The position numbers and the translations under genes are program-made. From positions 434,001 through 498,000 of the forward strand of contig JAXGYZ010000003.1 in assembly GCA_040772005.1 (NCBI GenBank): DNA of 64,000 nt. The letters are read 5' to 3'. This stretch comes from MWBF01 sp040772005. GTDB taxonomy: Bacteria; Chloroflexota; Anaerolineae; CG2-30-64-16. The notes below the pieces were generated by a model. That model was given only the letters and a program-made list of their open reading frames with translations. It was not told the origin of the DNA and searched no databases. This document shows positions 58,130-64,000 of the stretch, piece after piece (the first letter of the stretch is position 1; every line of letters starts with the position of its first letter).

Positions 58130-59644
58130 CTACGCCAGCGCGTCGAACGTCGGCTTCAGCGCGGGATACAGCCCCCGGTAGAGCGGGTACAATCCCTCGT
58201 ACGCCTGCGCAGCCGCCGGATCGGGCGCGGTGCTGCTGACCACACGCACGGCGGCATCCACCGCCTCGCGCGCGTCCCGGTACACTCCTGCGCCCACGCC
58301 CGCCAGCAGCGCCGCGCCGAACGCCGCGCCCTCCGTCACGTTGATGAGCACGAGTTCCGTCCCGAAGATGTCCGCCTGAATCTGCCGCCAGAGCGGGCTG
58401 CGCGCGCCGCCGCCCGAGGCCCGCACCTGTTCGATGGGCACGCCCAGCCCCTTGATGAGCTCCAGGCTGTCGCGCAGGCCGTAGGAGACGCCCTCCAGCA
58501 CCGACCGCACCATGTGGCCCTTGCCGTGGCGCAGCGTCAGCCCGACGAACGCGCCGCGCGCGTTCGGATCCGGGTAGGGGCAGCGTTCGCCGGTCAGGTA
58601 GGGCAGGAAGAGCAGGCCCTCCGCGCCCGGCGGCACCTTCGCCGCCTGCGCGGTCAGCAGGTCGTACGGGTCGCCGCCCGCGGCCGCAGCCTCAGCGCGT
58701 TCCTCGCCGGCCAGCGTATCGCGGAACCAGCGGAATGCGCCGCCCGCGGAGAGCATCACGCCCATCGCGTGCCACGCACCCGGCACGGCATGGCAGAAGA
58801 CGTGCAGCCGGCCGTCCGGCTCCGGCGCGTAGCTGTCCGCATACGCAAAGACGACGCCGCTCGTGCCGCTGGTGACGGAGATGATGCCGGGACGGACGAT
58901 GCCGCTGCCGACCGCCTGCGCGGCCTGGTCGCCGCCGCCGCCGACCACCGGCGTCCCTGCGCGCAGCCCGGTGGCCGCCGCTGCACTGGCGCTGATCTTG
59001 CCCGACACGACGTGCGACTCGTAGCAGTCCGGCAGCCAGCCCATCGGGATCTCCAGCAGCCCGGCCATCGTCGCGGACCAGCGCCGGTTGCCCACGTCGA
59101 AGAGGGCCGTGCCGGAGGCGTCCGAGACTTCGGTGGCGAACTCGCCCGTGAGGCAGTAGCGGATGTAGTCCTTCGGCAGGAGGATGTGTGCGATCCTCTC
59201 GTAGACGTCCGGCTCGTTCCGGCGCACCCAGACCACTTTCGGCGCGGTGAAGCCGGGCAGCACCGCGTTGCCGGTGAGCGCAATCAGCCGCTTCAACCCG
59301 CCCGCCCAGGCCGTGATTTCCTCGCACTGGGGGCCGGTGCGCTGGTCGTTCCAGAGGATCGCAGGGCGCAGCACGTTGCCGGCCGCATCCAACAGCACTA
59401 GACCGTGCATCTGGCCGGTCAGGCCGATGCCCTGGATGTCGTCCGCCGAGACGCCGGGCATGGCGAGCGCGCGGCGAATCGCACGCTGTGCGCCGGTCCA
59501 CCAGTCCGCGGGGTCCTGCTCGCTCCACAGGGGCCGGGGCGTGTACAGCGGATATTCCTCGGTCGCGCTGGCGATGACCTCGCCCTGTTCGGTGATGACC
59601 AGCGCCTTGGCGCCGGTCGTGCTGACATCGATGCCTAAGAGCAT
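58130..59644 (-). CDS. xylB: Xylulokinase
   Basis: 504 residues, the usual FGGY-kinase length. It phosphorylates D-xylulose to xylulose 5-phosphate with ATP. Visible motifs: LLGIDVSTTGAKALV, GLTGQMHGLVLLD, ILWNDQRTGPQCEEI, the GGGGDQAAQAVG loop with the catalytic Asp, SVTSGTSGVVFAY and RASGGGARSPLWRQI. It is 43 bp downstream of an esterase gene on the same strand, suggesting that release of a substituent from xylan-type sugars and xylulose use are linked (inference). No xylose isomerase is in the window. Confidence 0.93.
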   Translation of the reverse strand: MLLGIDVSTTGAKALVITEQGEVIASATEEYPLYTPRPLWSEQDPADWWTGAQRAIRRALAMPGVSADDIQGIGLTGQMHGLVLLDAAGNVLRPAILWNDQRTGPQCEEITAWAGGLKRLIALTGNAVLPGFTAPKVVWVRRNEPDVYERIAHILLPKDYIRYCLTGEFATEVSDASGTALFDVGNRRWSATMAGLLEIPMGWLPDCYESHVVSGKISASAAAATGLRAGTPVVGGGGDQAAQAVGSGIVRPGIISVTSGTSGVVFAYADSYAPEPDGRLHVFCHAVPGAWHAMGVMLSAGGAFRWFRDTLAGEERAEAAAAGGDPYDLLTAQAAKVPPGAEGLLFLPYLTGERCPYPDPNARGAFVGLTLRHGKGHMVRSVLEGVSYGLRDSLELIKGLGVPIEQVRASGGGARSPLWRQIQADIFGTELVLINVTEGAAFGAALLAGVGAGVYRDAREAVDAAVRVVSSTAPDPAAAQAYEGLYPLYRGLYPALKPTFDALA

Positions 59645-59687
59645 GAGACCTCCCTCCTCATTTTAGTGCCGCTTCGCCGGAACGTCT

Positions 59688-60737
59688 TTACGGCCTGTAT
59701 AGCGCCTCCAGCCCGGCGGCGATGTGGTCGCGCCAGGCCGGGTGGTTGTGTCCGGCATGATACTCCAGGTAGCCGCCCCCGTAGCCCCGCTCAGCCAGCA
59801 GCGAGGCCATCTCCCGGTTGCCGGGCAGCAGGAAGTCGAACGTGCCGCAGTCCAGCCACACCTGCACCCCTTGCTGCGGTGGGTAACGCACCAGGTCGAA
59901 CAGCACCGACTCGTAGTTGTCGAACTTGAATGCACCCGCCTGGCTCAGCACGCGGCCGATGATGCCCGGCACGCGCAGCGCAGTGAAGAGTGCCATCCGT
60001 CCGCCCGCGGATGCACCGATGACGCCGTAGCTGCCCGCAGCAGCCTGCGGCGGAACGACGTTAAGGTGTTCCTCGGCCAGCGGCAGCACATGCTCCATCA
60101 CGAAGCCGACCGTCGCCTCGCTGCAGCTGTATTCGATCCCGCGCGCAGGCCCGCCGTGTGCGACCATGGCCAGCGCGATGGGCTGGATGCGTCCCTGGCT
60201 GATGAGGTTGTCCACGATGGCGGGCAGGCGGTCGCGGCGGTAATACTCGACCCCGTCATACACAACGACGAGCGGGCACGGCTCACTCACCGGCGGCTGG
60301 TACAGGTAGACCGCGCGCCTGCCGTTTGCCAGCAGCCAGCGGTTCCTGATGATGTGGCGCGTGACTTCACCCTTCGGCACGCCGCGTATGCGCTGAGTCA
60401 GCAGGGTCGGTGCGGCCTCCGGCATGTAGAAGTACGAGTTGGTGTGGCCCATGCCGTTGGGCGTGGTGCGCGGGTTGAGCGGATCGGTGATGCGGTCTTC
60501 TTGCGCCTCTCCGGTGAAGAAGGCATATTCCATGTACGCGTCGCGCGGGAGGCTCAGGGTGCAGGCCCACAGGCCGGCAGCCAATCGCTCCCATGCCGGC
60601 GAGGATTGGGTGTCCCAGCCGTTGAAATCGCCCGCGATGAGCGGCGGTGCGGTCCCCTGCCAGAGCAGGGTGGCATTCTCGCCCTGAATCACCGGCGTGC
60701 CGGTCGCCTGTGCTGTATGCAGAAGTGGATGGGGCAC
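59688..60737 (-). CDS. Putative esterase with N-terminal E-set/CBM48-like domain
   Basis: 349 residues from a GTG at 60737 after GGAGG. An N-terminal domain with LIAGDFNGWDTQSSP resembles the starch-binding/E-set domain that precedes enterochelin-esterase-like hydrolases. The alpha/beta-hydrolase domain has the nucleophile Ser in GASAGGRMALF and a His in AGHNHPAWRDHI. Relatives include carbohydrate acetyl- and feruloyl-esterases. It probably forms an operon with xylB. Confidence 0.85.
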   Translation of the reverse strand: MPHPLLHTAQATGTPVIQGENATLLWQGTAPPLIAGDFNGWDTQSSPAWERLAAGLWACTLSLPRDAYMEYAFFTGEAQEDRITDPLNPRTTPNGMGHTNSYFYMPEAAPTLLTQRIRGVPKGEVTRHIIRNRWLLANGRRAVYLYQPPVSEPCPLVVVYDGVEYYRRDRLPAIVDNLISQGRIQPIALAMVAHGGPARGIEYSCSEATVGFVMEHVLPLAEEHLNVVPPQAAAGSYGVIGASAGGRMALFTALRVPGIIGRVLSQAGAFKFDNYESVLFDLVRYPPQQGVQVWLDCGTFDFLLPGNREMASLLAERGYGGGYLEYHAGHNHPAWRDHIAAGLEALYRP

Positions 60738-60768
60738 ACTTGCCTCCGTCGGGGTAAGCTCTGCGCTT

Positions 60769-60797
60769 ATATTAACACAATGGGGCGCCCGTGCCAA
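60769..60797 (-). promoter_or_regulatory. Promoter of the esterase-xylB operon
   Basis: On the minus strand, TTGGCA (60797-60792) and TAATAT (60774-60769), 17 bp apart, about 32 bp before the GTG. Confidence 0.65.
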
Positions 60798-60814
60798 TAC
60801 CGCATGAACGAACT

Positions 60815-60991
60815 GGCGCGTTTCACGCGGGGGCAGACGCGGCCATCGCGAATACGCGAATGGCGCTGCGGCGCTGGGCACGCATACACGAATAGCCCTG
60901 CCGCGACGCACGCCATTCGCGGATTCGTGGCGCGCCCGCAGGCGCATTGGTATATTCGCGATGGCTGCGCCCCCAATGTGAAACGCGCCTG
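60815..60991. mobile_element. MITE-like palindromic element, copy D (full form with direct-repeat flanks)
   Basis: About 177 bp. Outer ends GGCGCGTTTCACGCGGGGGC and the inverse of GCCCCCAATGTGAAACGCGCC enclose the family core (60838-60969), which begins CGCGGCCATCGCGAATACGC. GAACGAACTGG is found at 60806-60816 and 60992-61002; the first nine bases are the likely target duplication. There is no credible ORF inside. Confidence 0.82.
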
Positions 60992-61033
60992 GAACGAACT
61001 GGCTGGATCTATGTGATAGCCCTTGCCCGCGTG

Positions 61034-61066
61034 AGAAACCCGGTTTTTGCCAAAAACCGGGTTTCT
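61034..61066. repeat. 33-nt perfect hairpin AGAAACCCGGTTTTT family
   Basis: 15-bp perfect arms AGAAACCCGGTTTTT / AAAAACCGGGTTTCT and a GCC loop. It lies immediately upstream of the aminotransferase -35 (61067), so it could also be a terminator-like insulator. Confidence 0.85.
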
Positions 61067-61095
61067 TTGACAATGCGCGGCTGCCCGGCTAAAAT
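61067..61095 (+). promoter_or_regulatory. Promoter of the aminotransferase gene
   Basis: TTGACA (61067-61072), 17 bp, TAAAAT (61090-61095). Confidence 0.75.
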
Positions 61096-61136
61096 GACCG
61101 AATGTCCTGTGGCTGACCTCTGAAATGGAGCGTGTT

Positions 61137-62261
61137 ATGCGACAAACGCAGAGCTATTACGATCTAGATTTGCCGGCGCGGCTGCTGTTGGGCCCCGGGC
61201 CCAGCATGGTGCATCCGCGCGTGCTGCGCGCGATGGCGACACCGCTGGTGGGTTATCTCGACCCGAGCTACCTGGCCGTGATGGACGAGACCCAGGAACT
61301 CATGCGCATGGTGTTCCAGACGCAGAACCCGCTGACCCTGGCCCTACCGGGCACGGGCAGTGCGGGCATGGAGGCCGCGCTCTACAACTTCATCGAAGAG
61401 GGCGACCCGGTGCTCATCTGCGTCGCGGGGTATTTCGGGGAGCGGATGGTCGAGATGGCGACCCGCGCGCGGGCCGACGTGCGCCGTATCGATGTGCCCT
61501 GGGGCCAGGTCATCAGCGAGCGGCAGGTGGCGCAGGCGCTGGACGAGCGGCCCGCCAAGCTCGTTGCCATTGTGCACGGCGAGACCTCGACGGGCATCGC
61601 CCAGCCCCTCCACGGCATCGCGGAGGTTGTCCATCGCCACGGCGCGCTGCTGTTGGTGGACACGGTCGCCTCGCTCGGCGGCGTCTCCGTGCCGGTGGAC
61701 GAAATCGGCATCGACATCTGCTACACCGGCTCGCAGAAGTGCCTGAGCGCACCGCCCGGCCTCGCGCCCATCACGGTCGGCCCGCGCGCGGAAGCTGCGC
61801 TCGCGGCGCGCACGACCAAAGTGCAGAGCTGGTATCTCGACCTCACGCTTCAGCGCAAGTATTGGAACGCGGAGCGGGTCTACCACCACACCGGCCCGGC
61901 CAGCATGATGTTCGCGCTGCGCGAGGCGCTGCGATTGGTGGCCGAAGAAGGTCTCGCCGCCCGCTTCGAGCGTCACGCACAGGTCAGCCGGCTGCTGTGG
62001 GAAGGGCTGGAAGCGCGCGACATGTCCATGCTGGTGCCGCCCGAATATCGCCTGGCGAGCCTGACGACGGTGCGCGTGCCTGCGGGCGTGGATGAGGCCG
62101 CGGTGCGCGGCCGGCTGCTGGCCGAATACAACGTGGACGTTGCCGGCGCGCTCGGTACGTTGAAGGGCCGGTACTGGCGGGTCGGTCTCATGGGGCAGTC
62201 CTGCCGCCCGGAAAACGTCGTCACCCTGCTGGGTGCGCTCGACCGCGTGTTGGCGGGTTAG
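61137..62261 (+). CDS. Class V aminotransferase (serine-pyruvate/alanine-glyoxylate type)
   Basis: 374 residues from the ATG at 61137, seven bases after GGAG; an ATG at 61125 lacks a site. Fold-type I PLP features: LLGPGPSMVHPRVL, LPGTGSAGMEAAL (phosphate-binding), VHGETSTGIAQPL, LLVDTVASLGGV with the PLP-contacting Asp, and the Schiff-base Lys in TGSQKCLSAPPG. The family transfers the amino group of alanine or serine to glyoxylate. It lies 20 bp upstream of a glycosyltransferase and may share its transcript. Confidence 0.93.
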   Translation: MRQTQSYYDLDLPARLLLGPGPSMVHPRVLRAMATPLVGYLDPSYLAVMDETQELMRMVFQTQNPLTLALPGTGSAGMEAALYNFIEEGDPVLICVAGYFGERMVEMATRARADVRRIDVPWGQVISERQVAQALDERPAKLVAIVHGETSTGIAQPLHGIAEVVHRHGALLLVDTVASLGGVSVPVDEIGIDICYTGSQKCLSAPPGLAPITVGPRAEAALAARTTKVQSWYLDLTLQRKYWNAERVYHHTGPASMMFALREALRLVAEEGLAARFERHAQVSRLLWEGLEARDMSMLVPPEYRLASLTTVRVPAGVDEAAVRGRLLAEYNVDVAGALGTLKGRYWRVGLMGQSCRPENVVTLLGALDRVLAG

Positions 62262-62281
62262 GGCGGCGGAAAGGCGGCTGT

Positions 62282-63733
62282 TTGATTCGGATTGTCTATA
62301 CGGCAGCGCTGGTGTGGTTGAGCCTCTATGCGCTCCAATCACTGGCACTGACGTTGTTGTACCTCCGGCATCGCCGGACGGTTGCGTCGCGGGCGGATAT
62401 CGCCGACGGAGACTGGCCGCACGTCGCGGTGCAACTGCCGGTCTACAATGAGCGGCACGTCGTCGAGCGGCTGATTGACGCAGCGGCTACGCTGGATTAC
62501 CCGGCGGACCGGCTCACCATTCAGGTGCTTGACGACTCCACCGACGACACGACCGCACTTGCGGAGGCGCGGGCGGCCTATCACCGGCAGGCCGGCATCG
62601 ATGTGCAGGTGCTGCACCGGGCCGACCGGCAGGGCTTCAAGGCCGGCGCGCTGGCCTGGGGGTTGACGCAGACCGATGCGGAAGTTGTCGCAGTCTTCGA
62701 TGCGGATTTCCGGCCCCAGCCCGACTTCCTGCGGCGGACCGTGCCGGTCTTGCAGGCGCAGCCTGATGCGGGCATGGTGCAGACCCGCTGGACCCATCTG
62801 AACGAGGAATACTCTCCCCTGACCCGCGTCCAGTCGCTCGCGCTGGACGGGCATTTCGTCATCGAGCAGACCGCGCGCAGCCGCGCCGGATTGCTCATCA
62901 ACTTTAACGGTTCGGGTGGGCTGTGGCGGCGGGCCTGCATCGAGGATGCGGGCGGCTGGCAGGCCGACACCATGACCGAGGATATGGACCTGAGCTACCG
63001 CGCCCAGCTCGCGGGGTGGCGCTGCCTGTATCTGCCGGATGTGGAAGCCCCCGCGGAGTTGCCCGCGCAGATGGAGGCGTTCAAGCGCCAGCAGGTGCGC
63101 TGGGCGAAGGGCTCCATCCAGTGCCTCCGCAAGCTGAGCTGGCCGATTCTGCGCAGCAAACTGCCGCTGCGCCAGAAGCTCATGGCTCTGGTGCATGTCA
63201 GCGGGTACTTCACGCAGCCCCTGGTCGTCATCCTGCTGCTGACGTCCCTGCCGCTGCTGCTGCGGCCGCAGCCTGAGTCGGGCGTCTGGCTGCTGTTCGG
63301 GCTGGCGGGGTTGGGGCCGCCGCTGCTCTTTGCCATCAGCCAGGCGGCGCTGCACCCGCGCTGGCCGCAGCGGCTGCTGTACCTGCCCATTTTCCTGGTT
63401 GTCGCGGCGGGCATCACCTTCAGCACGTCGCGTGCTGTGTACGAAGGGCTGACGCGGTGGGGCGGCACGTTTCGGCGGACGCCGAAGTTCCGGCTGGAAG
63501 GCCGCGAGGGCCGCTGGGCCGACAGCGTCTACCGCCTGCGGCCGGATTGGACGATCCTGGGCGAGTTCGGGCTGATGGCCTATGCGCTGGCAGGGCTGGT
63601 GCTGGCATGGCAGCACGGGCAGTACGGCAGCATGCCGTTCCTCGTCCTTTGTGCGCTCGGCTATGGCATCGTCGCCTGGACGGGCCTCTGGCAGTCGCGG
63701 CCGGCGCTCCGCCGGGTCTCCGGTACATCCTGA
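62282..63733 (+). CDS. Membrane GT2 glycosyltransferase (cellulose synthase-like)
   Basis: 483 residues from a TTG start with GGAAAGG upstream. An N-terminal helix precedes the GT2 domain: VAVQLPVYNERHVVERLI, LDDSTDDT, FDADFRPQPDF (DxD-type metal site), TEDMDLSYR and QQVRWAKGS (QxxRW), the set found in processive synthases. Four or more C-terminal membrane helices follow. It probably polymerises or transfers sugars at the membrane for an exopolysaccharide or glycolipid; the product is unknown. No PilZ or partner protein is seen before the window ends. Confidence 0.9.
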   Translation: MIRIVYTAALVWLSLYALQSLALTLLYLRHRRTVASRADIADGDWPHVAVQLPVYNERHVVERLIDAAATLDYPADRLTIQVLDDSTDDTTALAEARAAYHRQAGIDVQVLHRADRQGFKAGALAWGLTQTDAEVVAVFDADFRPQPDFLRRTVPVLQAQPDAGMVQTRWTHLNEEYSPLTRVQSLALDGHFVIEQTARSRAGLLINFNGSGGLWRRACIEDAGGWQADTMTEDMDLSYRAQLAGWRCLYLPDVEAPAELPAQMEAFKRQQVRWAKGSIQCLRKLSWPILRSKLPLRQKLMALVHVSGYFTQPLVVILLLTSLPLLLRPQPESGVWLLFGLAGLGPPLLFAISQAALHPRWPQRLLYLPIFLVVAAGITFSTSRAVYEGLTRWGGTFRRTPKFRLEGREGRWADSVYRLRPDWTILGEFGLMAYALAGLVLAWQHGQYGSMPFLVLCALGYGIVAWTGLWQSRPALRRVSGTS

Positions 63734-63747
63734 ACGAGGAAACAAGA

Positions 63748-64000
63748 ATGCTAGTCAGAGCTGCTAAGGTCCTCTCTCTCAGCCTGGTCATCTTCAGCGT
63801 ATTGTCGAATCTCGTCTCCCGGCCGGCCCTGACCGAGTCCGCGCCTGGCCCGCAGCCGCTGGCCGCAGGCGCGGACGGTTTCGCACTGGCCTGGGTGGTG
63901 ATGGCAATTCTCGGCGCGGCCCTGCTGTATGCGCTGATCGGGGCCGTTCTCCTGGCACTGGGCCGGGAGGTTCCCGCGGTGCCGGGCGGCGCTTCGGTCG
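63748..64000 (+). CDS. Membrane protein, N-terminal fragment (runs off right edge)
   Basis: 84 codons from an ATG after GAGGAAA, with no stop before the window ends. It begins with a signal-like hydrophobic segment (VLSLSLVIFSVLSNLV), a Pro/Ala-rich stretch, then a second membrane helix (LAWVVMAILGAALLYALIGAVLLAL). No family can be assigned from this fragment. It follows the GT2 gene by 14 bp and could be its membrane partner. Confidence 0.75.
   Translation, partial: MLVRAAKVLSLSLVIFSVLSNLVSRPALTESAPGPQPLAAGADGFALAWVVMAILGAALLYALIGAVLLALGREVPAVPGGASV

Overview
The window is high-GC, densely coded bacterial DNA. Its style fits a Chloroflexota genome, probably Anaerolineae-like: cell-surface proteins with DUF11 and Thr/Pro-rich stalks, paired TgpA-type transglutaminases, MEMO, non-pyrrolysine MttB, many short palindromic intergenic repeats, and GTG/TTG starts beside strong Shine-Dalgarno sites. 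There is no rRNA or marker protein, so the phylum call is an inference. Most long opposite-strand ORFs here are high-GC shadows and were not annotated.

Layout. 1-6.6 kb: the 5' part of a giant secreted DUF11/SdrD-type surface protein (minus strand, running off the left edge) with four near-identical 321-bp repeats. 6.8-9.2 kb: a LacI-family regulator and inositol-3-phosphate synthase, each preceded by a matching LacI-type operator. 9.3-13.2 kb: FabF, a 57-bp minisatellite and a LysA-DapF fusion whose epimerase half lacks both catalytic cysteines. 13.4-18.2 kb: a tetR-SDR/SDR fusion-degV-P450 operon behind a 30-bp perfect operator. 18.3-22.6 kb: an oligopeptide-type ABC importer (binding lipoprotein, two permeases, no ATPase in the window) with a VOC gene lodged inside it. 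22.6-34.3 kb: envelope genes (stalked CBM-like protein, TgpA-like transglutaminase, TPR lipoprotein, a 1327-residue glycosidase-like/triple-amidase protein, a LysM stalk protein), together with TrmI and a metallo-beta-lactamase-fold protein.

34.3-45 kb: mostly housekeeping and catabolic genes (HAD phosphatase, MEMO, signal peptidase I, DeoC, pyrophosphatase, MBL hydrolase, nitroreductase, thiolase, three tandem M42 aminopeptidases). 45-52.5 kb: an unknown membrane-anchored secreted protein, a class A beta-lactamase-fold protein, an MttB-like methyltransferase, then a DUF58 + second TgpA transglutaminase pair driven from a divergent promoter. 52.5-53.8 kb: an IS630-type element. 53.8-64 kb: YchF, ROK kinase, HD hydrolase, a deoxyribosyltransferase-like protein, tRNA-Arg(TCT), a VapC/Phd-type toxin-antitoxin pair, an esterase-xylulokinase operon, a class V aminotransferase, a processive-type GT2 glycosyltransferase and the start of a membrane protein.

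The most interesting signals are: (1) a family of about 120-177 bp palindromic MITE-like elements (four copies), two of them flanked by 9-15 bp direct repeats that look like target-site duplications; (2) a cell-wall protein with three amidase domains, two of which have lost every zinc ligand; (3) the LysA-DapF fusion with Cys-to-Ser at both catalytic positions; (4) the TetR/SDR-SDR/DegV/P450 operon; (5) a family of 27-nt near-perfect palindromes in four intergenic gaps, and a different 32-nt palindrome inserted in frame in a coding gene; and (6) divergent promoters sharing one palindromic -10 octamer.
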